The position numbers were made by a program, and so were the translations under genes. The notes below the pieces were generated by a model. It was given only the letters and a program-made list of their open reading frames with translations, made no database searches and was not told where the DNA came from. Shown here piece after piece: positions 1-5,667 of a stretch of DNA of 6,674 nt. This stretch comes from Pseudomonadota bacterium (GTDB lineage Bacteria > Pseudomonadota > Gammaproteobacteria > Enterobacterales > Enterobacteriaceae): NCBI GenBank assembly GCA_023454395.1, contig JAEYFY010000174.1, positions 1 to 6,674 on the forward strand. The letters run 5' to 3'. Numbering within the stretch: the stretch's first letter is position 1; each line of letters begins with the position of its first letter.

Positions 1-87
1 ATTGGTCGAATTACTGATGGTCGCCTGTGGCTTGATCTGCGCTGTCTCGAGGATGAAAATGCATTAATACAGGCACTTTTACTATGA
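1..87 (+). CDS. selA: SelA C-terminus (L-seryl-tRNA(Sec) selenium transferase), 5'-truncated by window edge
   Basis: Only the last 28 codons and a UGA stop are present. The frame from base 1 reads IGRITDGRLWLDLRCLEDEN..., which matches the conserved C-terminal end of enterobacterial SelA (family pattern IGRIxDGRLWLDLRCLEDE, from memory). SelA is the PLP-dependent enzyme that converts seryl-tRNA(Sec) to selenocysteyl-tRNA(Sec) using selenophosphate; its catalytic part lies outside the window. The stop overlaps the selB start as ATGA (84-87), the usual sign of translational coupling in a selAB operon. The identification rests on a short stretch but is strengthened by selB directly following. 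Confidence 0.93.
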   Translation: MGRITDGRLWLDLRCLEDENALIQALLL

Positions 88-1946
88 TTTTTGCGACAGC
101 AGGTCACGTAGACCACGGAAAAACCACACTTATACAGACCATTACTGGGGTAGATACTACTCATTTACCTGAAGAGAAAAAACGAGGCATGACCATTGAT
201 TTAGGTTATGCCTATTGGCGTCAAGACGATGGAACTTCAATTGGTTTTGTGGATGTTCCCGGTCATGAGAAATTCCTGTCAAATATGCTCTCAGGTGTCG
301 GAGGGATCTCTCATGCGCTATTAATTGTGGCTTGTGACGATGGCGTTATGGCACAAACCATCGAACATATCTCTATTTTACGTCTTGCTGGCTGTCCTCA
401 AGTTACCGTTATTCTCACCAAAGCCGATCGTGTTACCCCAGAACGAATTGAAGAAGTTCGTTTACAAACAATGGATATGTTAGCCAATTTAGGCTGGCAA
501 AAACCTAACTTTTTTGTCACTTCAGCCCCATCAGGGGAAGGAATTCCAGAGCTTCGCCACTATCTGGTTGGTCTACATCAGCAAGAACAACAACATCCTC
601 AATGGCATAAGCGTTTTCGTTTAGCCATAGACCGTGTTTTTAGCATTAAAGGTGCGGGATTAGTTGTCACAGGTACTGCGCTTGCGGGACAAATTTCTGT
701 TGGTGATACCTTTTGGCTAACGGGTGCAGATAAACCAGTAAGAATAAGAGCCTTACATGCTCAAAATCAGCCCGTAGAACGTGCGGGTGCAGGACATCGT
801 ATTGCAATTAACATCACAGGTGATGTCAGTAAAGAAAACGTCTCTCGTGGTGACTGGCTGCTTTCTCAAGCACCTAACTATCAATCTCATAAAATATTAG
901 TCAGTTTAATTGCGGATGAACCTTTAAAGCATTGGCAGCCAGTACATATTCACCACGGTACACGTCATATTACGGGTCGTGTTGCTCTTTTAAATGATGC
1001 TAATGAAACACCACAGTTAGCCGAGCTTATTCTTGATAATCCCCTTTGGCTGGTGGATAACGACAGACTTATCTTGCGTAATATCAGTGCGCAACGCACC
1101 TTAGCCGCAGCAAAAGTCTTATATTTACACTCGCCACGTAGAGGCAAGCGACAAGCAGAATTCTTAACTTGGTTACACCAACTCGATAATGCAGGCAGCG
1201 CCAGTGCGAATTTAGCGTTATGTTTACCAAAAGGTGAGCTATCTCTAAGTCAGTTTTCTTGGGCGCAACAATTAACTGAAAGTGCGCTGGCTCAGTTATT
1301 AGAAACCTTTGACTTAGTCAGTGTTGCTGGCGTTATTCTTTCTAAAGAGAATGCGGATAACGCAAAACAGAAATTACTCGATACGCTTGAGGAATATCAT
1401 CAACAACATAATGATCAAATGGGCGTGGGTCGTTCTCGTTTAAAACGGATGGCACTACCGACTTATCATGATGAATTGGTCTATCACTTAATTGATCAAT
1501 TACGTAAAGAAGGTGCTATTAGCCAAAGTCGTGGTTGGCTTCATCTTCCAACTCATGGTCTTGCTTTTTCTCCAGAACAAGATGCGCTATGGCAAAATGC
1601 TAAAGTCTATTTTGAGCAATCTGAACCTTGGTGGGTACGTGATCTCGCTGATGAAATGAAAAATGATGAGAAAGTGATCCGCTCATTGTTACGTAAAGCG
1701 GCACAATTAGGTTTAATTATTCCGATTATTGCCGACCGCTACTATACACACCAAACAATAGAAAAATTTGCGTCTATCATTGTGAAATATAATGAAAGTA
1801 ATGGCAGTGTCACCGCTGCGGATTTCCGTGATGAGTTATCTGTTGGGCGTAAATTAGCAGTACAAATCTTAGAGTATTTTGACCGCACCGGTTTTACTCG
1901 TCGCAAAAAAGATCTTCATATTTTACGAGACAAAGGGTTATTCTAA
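84..1946 (+). CDS. selB: SelB, selenocysteine-specific translation elongation factor
   Basis: SelB is a GTPase that carries Sec-tRNA(Sec) to ribosomes paused at a UGA codon followed by a SECIS hairpin. The 620 residues compare with about 614 in E. coli. The G domain is complete: P-loop GHVDHGKT (7-14), switch-I region with RGMTIDLGYAY (34-44), DVPGHEKF (57-64), TKAD (112-115) and TSAPS (146-150). EF-Tu-like beta-barrel domains follow, with FRLAIDRVFSIKGAGLVVTGTAL (about 185-207) and the SelB-typical RIRALHAQNQP. The C-terminal winged-helix array that binds SECIS is also intact, including WWVRDLADE and GRKLAVQILEYFDRTGFTRR (588-607). The start is fixed by the MIFATAGHVDHGK opening. Only a weak AGGC lies upstream (71-74), so translation is probably coupled to selA. 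No truncation or frameshift is seen. The substrate selenoproteins and selC are not in the window. Confidence 0.99.
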   Translation: MIFATAGHVDHGKTTLIQTITGVDTTHLPEEKKRGMTIDLGYAYWRQDDGTSIGFVDVPGHEKFLSNMLSGVGGISHALLIVACDDGVMAQTIEHISILRLAGCPQVTVILTKADRVTPERIEEVRLQTMDMLANLGWQKPNFFVTSAPSGEGIPELRHYLVGLHQQEQQHPQWHKRFRLAIDRVFSIKGAGLVVTGTALAGQISVGDTFWLTGADKPVRIRALHAQNQPVERAGAGHRIAINITGDVSKENVSRGDWLLSQAPNYQSHKILVSLIADEPLKHWQPVHIHHGTRHITGRVALLNDANETPQLAELILDNPLWLVDNDRLILRNISAQRTLAAAKVLYLHSPRRGKRQAEFLTWLHQLDNAGSASANLALCLPKGELSLSQFSWAQQLTESALAQLLETFDLVSVAGVILSKENADNAKQKLLDTLEEYHQQHNDQMGVGRSRLKRMALPTYHDELVYHLIDQLRKEGAISQSRGWLHLPTHGLAFSPEQDALWQNAKVYFEQSEPWWVRDLADEMKNDEKVIRSLLRKAAQLGLIIPIIADRYYTHQTIEKFASIIVKYNESNGSVTAADFRDELSVGRKLAVQILEYFDRTGFTRRKKDLHILRDKGLF

Positions 1947-1961
1947 ATCCTGATTTTAACT

Positions 1962-1990
1962 TAGGCTAAATAAAGTTATTTAGCCTATTT
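1962..1990 (+). terminator. Hairpin after selB, probable weak terminator
   Basis: A perfect 12-bp inverted repeat, TAGGCTAAATAA (1962-1973) and TTATTTAGCCTA (1976-1987), has a 2-nt loop and begins 15 bp after the selB stop. Only TTT then AAGG follows on the plus strand, so the U-tract is short. It could end the selAB transcript with partial efficiency, or simply protect the 3' end and let some transcription run into the next gene. The stem is clear; its terminator role is inferred. Confidence 0.6.
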
Positions 1991-2056
1991 AAGGTTATCG
2001 CCTACAATATTTGTAAAATATCCCCTTTATTCTTTATCGCTATACTCGGAAGAGAT
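1988..2056 (+). promoter_or_regulatory. Leader of the LtaS-like gene: ribosome binding site and small palindrome
   Basis: GGAAGAG (2048-2054) is a purine-rich ribosome binding site just before the ATG at 2057. Upstream is a perfect inverted repeat ATATTT-GTA-AAATAT (2007-2021), and the heptamer TTATCGC occurs twice (1995-2001 and 2034-2040). TACAAT (2003-2008) and TAAAAT (2014-2019) could be -10 elements, but neither has a good -35 at 16-18 bp. The promoter is therefore not placed. The palindrome could be an operator or chance in AT-rich DNA. Confidence 0.35.
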
Positions 2057-3706
2057 ATGAAAAAAATATTAGGAAGTGTTTATCTTGCACTTATTCTTAT
2101 TGCCTCACTCTTTATTGTTTTTGAGAAAGCAACGTTTATTTATACTGCACTACTTTCCGTCGGTGTGTATTTTATTCTTTTTTCTCTTTGCTTTATTTTA
2201 TCAGCTCGTGTCTTATTTTCGGTTATTACCACAGGCACACTCTTCCTGATAACTAAGTTTATTAATCAAATCAAAGTCCATTATTACAAAGAAACATTAA
2301 TGTTCTCTGACTTTAATTTAGCTTTTGATAGCTCTAACTTAGGGACATTAGGTCATTATTGGGAGGCCGGCGTTGCATTGGTTGCGATGCTAATATGGCT
2401 TCTTATCAATATGTTTATTGCTTGGCGTTTTTCCAAAAAATCACGCCCCGCCTTGCGTATAAGTAGTTTACTCTTAATGGTCATTGGGTTTACCACTCTG
2501 CATTTCACCGTGGAAAAATGGCAAGCTGAATGGGAAGGTACACTTCCAGGAGGACGAGGTACGGTTACTAATTTAATCATGTCTGGTTACCAAACGGCTT
2601 ATCACCCTCCTTATTTCAATGAAAATGCAGATTACTTCCTTGAACAAGCAGACAAAACCGTATTACCTGAAACACAGACAGATATAAAACCTGATATTAT
2701 CGTTTTATTACAAGAATCGACGGTTAATCCTCATATTTATCAATTTGATACAAGTGTTGCACTGCCTGATTTATTTATGTTCCAAAAAGATGAAGGTGTC
2801 AGTGCGCAAAGCCCATTACGAGTACAAACCTTTGGCGGTGGTACTTGGCTTTCTGAATTTTCGGTATTAACAGGGTTAAATACCGATGATTTTGGTGCGC
2901 GTAAAAACTCCGTCTTCTATTTTGTTGTCGATAAACTTAATGAGAGTTTATTCCGCCAACTAAAAGCTGAAGGTTATTACACGGTGTTACTCACTCCATT
3001 TAATCGTAGTGCTTACCATGCTGGTTACGCTTATGAAAAAATGGGTATTGATGAGATTATTCAACCTCAAGAGCTTGGCTACCCAGGAACATTAGAAGAA
3101 AATCTCTGGAAAATATCAACGGTAGATATGCTGGGTTACGTTGAAGAGGTACTGAAAAAACGGACTGACAAGCCACTGTTTATATTCTCATTAACCATGT
3201 ATGAGCATGGTCCTTATGATGAATCACACCGAGATATGTACCAAATTACAGGTCATACAGAAAGCAGTAATGCTCCGGGTAAATTTAGCCACTATATGGA
3301 AAAAATCATCACTAGCGATCCGGCTATTAAAGATTTCTCTCATTTTGTTGCACAAAGAGAAAAGCCGACGATGTTCCTCTATTTTGGTGATCATCAACCC
3401 AATATTGAGCTAAAAAATTACCAGTCACCGTTTAATAACCCTGCGTATATTACTCAGTTCACCTTAAGAGATAATCTGTCGCAAGGTGCGCCAATAACAA
3501 CGGGTGAACTAACGGATATTAGCTTCTTAGGTGGTATGATCTTAGAGCGCGCTCGTTTGCCATTATCCCCTTTCTACAAAGCAAACATTCAAATGCGCCA
3601 CTTATGTGAAGGTAAATTAAATGACTGCGAAGACGAAAAATTAGTTAATAGTTATAAAAATTATATCTATGACAAACTGAAAGTCGCGGGTGATACTGAT
3701 AAATAA
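2057..3706 (+). CDS. LtaS/OpgB-type membrane sulfatase-fold transferase (putative phosphoglycerol or phosphoethanolamine transferase)
   Basis: This 549-residue protein has an N-terminal bundle of about five hydrophobic helices (about 4-22, 28-50, 52-68, 104-124, 135-152), then a linker and a periplasmic sulfatase-like domain from about residue 211. Residues match the LtaS metal/catalytic set: E220 in IVLLQEST, the nucleophile candidate T263 in GGGTWLSEFSVLTGLNT, H384 in MYEHGPYDE, and D445-H446 in YFGDHQPN. Enzymes of this family (COG1368, LtaS/OpgB) move glycerol phosphate or a related headgroup from a phospholipid to an envelope glycan in a Mn-dependent reaction. A Thr in an LtaS-like context, without the Cys/Ser signature of true sulfatases, favours a transferase. 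It stands alone between hairpins on its own strand, so no partner reveals the acceptor. The start is supported by the upstream GGAAGAG and the basic MKK opening. The family is confident; the substrate is unknown. Confidence 0.9.
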   Translation: MKKILGSVYLALILIASLFIVFEKATFIYTALLSVGVYFILFSLCFILSARVLFSVITTGTLFLITKFINQIKVHYYKETLMFSDFNLAFDSSNLGTLGHYWEAGVALVAMLIWLLINMFIAWRFSKKSRPALRISSLLLMVIGFTTLHFTVEKWQAEWEGTLPGGRGTVTNLIMSGYQTAYHPPYFNENADYFLEQADKTVLPETQTDIKPDIIVLLQESTVNPHIYQFDTSVALPDLFMFQKDEGVSAQSPLRVQTFGGGTWLSEFSVLTGLNTDDFGARKNSVFYFVVDKLNESLFRQLKAEGYYTVLLTPFNRSAYHAGYAYEKMGIDEIIQPQELGYPGTLEENLWKISTVDMLGYVEEVLKKRTDKPLFIFSLTMYEHGPYDESHRDMYQITGHTESSNAPGKFSHYMEKIITSDPAIKDFSHFVAQREKPTMFLYFGDHQPNIELKNYQSPFNNPAYITQFTLRDNLSQGAPITTGELTDISFLGGMILERARLPLSPFYKANIQMRHLCEGKLNDCEDEKLVNSYKNYIYDKLKVAGDTDK

Positions 3707-3773
3707 TTTTAGTGACCTTGCATAAAAGGTGATCGGGATTATAAATCTAAAAAAACAAGCAATATCAATAATG

Positions 3774-3804
3774 AAAAAGAGGCTAACGTTTAGCCTCTTT
3801 TTTT
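3774..3804. terminator. Bidirectional rho-independent terminator between convergent genes
   Basis: A perfect 13-bp inverted repeat, AAAAAGAGGCTAA (3774-3786) and TTAGCCTCTTTTT (3790-3802), has a CGT loop. It ends in seven Ts on the plus strand (3798-3804) and starts with five As, which are Ts on the minus strand. It lies between the LtaS-like gene (+) and the ModG-like gene (-), so it can stop both transcripts. Confidence 0.92.
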
Positions 3805-3827
3805 ATTTTAAAAGAATAGCATCTTGA

Positions 3828-4256
3828 TTATTTGCGTGTGGCAACAATCACGCTAGAGGCTTTCACTAATGCTAAAACCTCACTGCCTTTTGCCAGCTTC
3901 ATCTCTTGTAAGCTTTCATTTGTAATAACAGCAGTCAGCGCTAAGCCTTTAGCTGTTTCTAAATGTACCGTAGAATTCACGGCACCTTGTGCGATTTGAG
4001 TGACTTTACCTGCAAATTGATTACGTGCAGAGAAATTTAAACCACAATCAGGTAGTGCCAAAACAACCCATGGCGCTTTAATAATGGCAATAGCTTCACC
4101 GTCTTTTTTAATCTTTAAGCTTTCACAGCTTTCTTTGGTGATGATTGTCGCCAGTTTCTCACCGTGTGCTAAAGATAAAATCACTTCACTATTAACTGCA
4201 CCTTCAATAATATCAACAACTTTACCGACTAACTGATTGCGTGCTGAAACTTTCAT
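3828..4256 (-). CDS. ModG-like tandem TOBE/Mop molybdate-binding protein
   Basis: This 142-residue cytoplasmic protein is made of two Mop (TOBE) domains in tandem, with an exact offset of 72 residues. SARNQ..GKV is at 4-12 and 76-84, GAVNS at 19-23 and 91-95, ITKES/ITNES at 39-43 and 111-115, and KAPWV/KASSV at 60-64 and 132-136. This two-domain build and the length agree with Azotobacter ModG, which forms trimers that bind several molybdate ions and is thought to buffer or store cytoplasmic molybdate. No DNA-binding domain (as in ModE) or ATPase (as in ModC) is attached. The ATG is supported by a strong ribosome binding site, AGAGGTGG on the minus strand (4261-4268), 4 nt away. It is transcribed alone, convergent with the LtaS-like gene. 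A ModE-like operator lies upstream, suggesting molybdate-dependent control. The family is confident; the storage role is inferred. Confidence 0.92.
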   Translation of the reverse strand: MKVSARNQLVGKVVDIIEGAVNSEVILSLAHGEKLATIITKESCESLKIKKDGEAIAIIKAPWVVLALPDCGLNFSARNQFAGKVTQIAQGAVNSTVHLETAKGLALTAVITNESLQEMKLAKGSEVLALVKASSVIVATRK

Positions 4257-4302
4257 TTATCCACCTCTATTGTTGATGAGAAATTATATTAATAACATTA
4301 TC

Positions 4303-4320
4303 AAGTTATTGAGATAACTT
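4303..4320. promoter_or_regulatory. Palindrome AAGTTAT-TGAG-ATAACTT upstream of the ModG-like gene
   Basis: Perfect 7-bp arms around a 4-bp centre lie 47-64 bp before the start codon, just upstream of the candidate -10 at 4283-4288 and over its -35 position. That placement would suit an operator. It shares the ATAAC/GTTAT pentamers with the ModE-like site but has the wrong spacing for ModE (4 rather than 12), so the binding protein, if any, is not identified. Confidence 0.35.
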
Positions 4321-4392
4321 TAGCATAAATAGTATTAAATAAATTATTCTTAGATCATAGATTAAAGTTTATTTATTATTTAAATAACATAA

Positions 4393-4416
4393 CGTTATAA
4401 ACAAATAGAGATAACG
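4393..4416. promoter_or_regulatory. Putative ModE (molybdate-responsive regulator) operator
   Basis: The site reads CGTTAT (4393-4398), a 12-bp spacer, then ATAACG (4411-4416). These half-sites and the spacer equal the core of the E. coli modABC operator as I recall it (CGTTAT-N12-ATAACG). ModE with molybdate bound represses Mo uptake genes and activates some Mo-enzyme and cofactor genes. The site lies about 137 bp before the ModG-like gene. It overlaps one candidate promoter (TATGTT -10 at 4391-4386, which would mean repression) and is about 58 bp upstream of the start predicted from another (TATGAT, which would permit activation). The match is seen; binding is inferred. Confidence 0.62.
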
Positions 4417-4488
4417 AAATACAATTAACTTATAAAATTTGAATAAGTATAAATAATTTAGAAAAATATTTTTTATCACCATCGATAT

Positions 4489-4542
4489 AAAAAAATAGAT
4501 AACTTAATGCCTCTCTGTATTAAAAGGAATTTAAGCTATCTA
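4489..4542 (-). terminator. Rho-independent terminator of the GH8 gene
   Basis: In minus-strand RNA, 12-nt arms at 4542-4531 and 4507-4496 pair (TAGATAGCTTAA with TTAAGTTATCTA), with one G-U wobble. A 23-nt loop between them can form a further CCU/AGG pair. The stem is followed at once by seven Ts on the minus strand (As at 4489-4495). It begins 24 nt after the GH8 stop codon and has the right orientation to end the galU-GH8 transcript. Confidence 0.8.
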
Positions 4543-4565
4543 TTATTCAAATTAACTAAATATAC

Positions 4566-5594
4566 TTATTGCCCGTTTTGAGCAAATGCCGCTAATAAGT
4601 GTAAAGCTGAAGAGTAATAATCCGTATCTTTACTTAAATCGACATCTTCAATAGGTGTTTTCATCGTTAAATCTCTCACTGCCATCATACCAGGAGTGAG
4701 GTTATATTCAGCACGCTCTTGAGCATCGATACTTACCCAAGCAGGAGTTTTATAACGATCAAATTGCTGCCAATACTGCACAAAAGGTTGTAACGCTAAT
4801 TCATCACGCGCCCAAGCCAAATACAGCGGAATACGTATTGCATCAAAGCTAAATCGTGCAGGCCATTTTTCACTAGGCTCTATCTTTCCATCTGGAAACA
4901 AACTGACCCAGTCTGTTGGTAATTGATATTCACCAAACCGCATATTTCTAAGTAAAGACTGGCTATCATTAATTAACGCTTTCCAACGAACATCTTTACT
5001 TGTACGGTAAAAATCTTTCCATGCAGGGAAAATAAAATAGGATGGGTTAATAATAATTTCTTCTGGTGTTTTAAAGCCATTAATACCAGGTAAAAGTACA
5101 GTATAATTTTTTGTCTTAACTAAAGTATGTTCCAAAATAGCGTGTTGAATAGAATCAGAAGCTGAAAGATAACTTTCATCATTCCATTTCTCACCCGCTT
5201 TTAATAATGCCCATGCAATTAAGATGTCACCATCCGTTGCATTATTAGGATCAGGGGTATGTTCACTATTTTCAGGCTCGTAACGCCATTTAAATAAGCC
5301 TAAATCGCCACGATAAAGGGAAGCGGCTGTCCAGCGCCATAACTTATTAAATGTTTTATGATCATCACTCATTACAGCCATTAACATGCCATAGCCTTGA
5401 CCTTCAGAGTGTGAAATATTTTTGTTAGCGCTGTCTATAACTCGTCCATCATTCTGGATATAGCGCTCTTTAAACTGTTGCCATCCTACTTGAGTATCTG
5501 CTGCCTGTATTGAAGGAGAAACCATAAGCAACAAACCTAAAATAAAAAAAGTAGAAAATAGATAATGACAACGAGATAAGTACCAAAAAGACAT
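4566..5594 (-). CDS. Secreted glycosyl hydrolase family 8 enzyme (endo-1,4-beta-glucanase, BcsZ/CelC type)
   Basis: This 342-residue protein starts with an export signal: a short basic start, a hydrophobic run at about 11-26, and likely cleavage after SIQA (A31), so it acts in the periplasm or outside. The mature part is a GH8 (alpha/alpha)6-barrel. E64 in SHSEGQGYGM is the expected general acid. D121 and D123 in ATDGDILIAWALL are the conserved substrate-site acids, and D251 in FSFDAIRIPLYLAW is the expected base. Family members cut cellulose or related beta-1,4-glucans; BcsZ is an accessory of cellulose synthesis. The length resembles the shorter CelC-like form more than E. coli BcsZ (about 368 aa), so I give no symbol. 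The ATG has AGGAGA (minus strand, 5603-5608) 8 nt upstream. The gene follows galU on the same strand after 73 bp. No bcsA or bcsB is visible. Family confident; substrate inferred. Confidence 0.93.
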   Translation of the reverse strand: MSFWYLSRCHYLFSTFFILGLLLMVSPSIQAADTQVGWQQFKERYIQNDGRVIDSANKNISHSEGQGYGMLMAVMSDDHKTFNKLWRWTAASLYRGDLGLFKWRYEPENSEHTPDPNNATDGDILIAWALLKAGEKWNDESYLSASDSIQHAILEHTLVKTKNYTVLLPGINGFKTPEEIIINPSYFIFPAWKDFYRTSKDVRWKALINDSQSLLRNMRFGEYQLPTDWVSLFPDGKIEPSEKWPARFSFDAIRIPLYLAWARDELALQPFVQYWQQFDRYKTPAWVSIDAQERAEYNLTPGMMAVRDLTMKTPIEDVDLSKDTDYYSSALHLLAAFAQNGQ

Positions 5595-5613
5595 TACCTT
5601 TCTCTCCTGCTAT

Positions 5614-5663
5614 TGCCGACCGTCATTTTATTTCAGTCGGCATATTGCATATTATTTCAATAT
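5614..5663 (-). repeat. Two inverted repeats in the galU-GH8 gap
   Basis: The first repeat is TGCCGAC (5614-5620) with GTCGGCA (5636-5642), GC-rich against its surroundings, with a 15-nt loop. The second is ATATTG (5642-5647) with CAATAT (5658-5663). They share one base, and the first ends just before the GH8 ribosome binding site. Neither is followed by a T-run, so they are not ordinary terminators. They may be RNA processing or stability elements that set relative expression of the two genes, or an operator for an internal promoter. The repeats are seen; the roles are guesses. Confidence 0.5.
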
Positions 5664-5667
5664 AAAC

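Larger units (their letters stand above)
4257..4488 (-). promoter_or_regulatory. Very AT-rich upstream region of the ModG-like gene
   Basis: No gene is seen in this stretch, which is the promoter side of the ModG-like gene and lies downstream of the GH8 terminator. On the minus strand, TATAAT (4288-4283) is a perfect -10 hexamer that would give a leader of about 20 nt, but there is no good -35. TATGAT (4359-4354) and TATGTT (4391-4386) are alternatives with weak -35s. GTTAT/ATAAC pentamers are unusually frequent (for example 4292, 4305, 4314, 4390, 4394, 4411). The exact promoter cannot be chosen from sequence alone. Confidence 0.5.

Noticed and set aside
965..1147. Open frame of 60 codons on the minus strand inside selB
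   Set aside because: It lies wholly within a very well conserved selB region, has no recognisable domain and no ribosome binding site I can support.
2356..2580. Open frame of 74 codons on the minus strand inside the LtaS-like gene
   Set aside because: Antisense to the membrane-helix part of a clear gene; no motif or start signal supports it.
3201..3413. Open frame of 70 codons on the plus strand, out of frame within the LtaS-like gene
   Set aside because: It overlaps the catalytic region (H384 to D445/H446) of the real frame and its translation resembles no family.
2057..3706. Possible true arylsulfatase
   Set aside because: No C/S-x-P-x-R formylglycine signature is present, and the N-terminal membrane bundle plus T263 context fits the LtaS/OpgB branch.
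3715..3730. Small inverted repeat ACCTT-GCATAA-AAGGT after the LtaS-like gene
   Set aside because: Only 5-bp arms, no T-run, and a far stronger terminator follows 44 bp later.
4483..4504. Second ModE-like site: CGATAT followed by ATAACT
   Set aside because: The spacer is 10 rather than 12 bp, the right half lacks the final CG, and the bases are already explained by the GH8 terminator stem and its T-tract.
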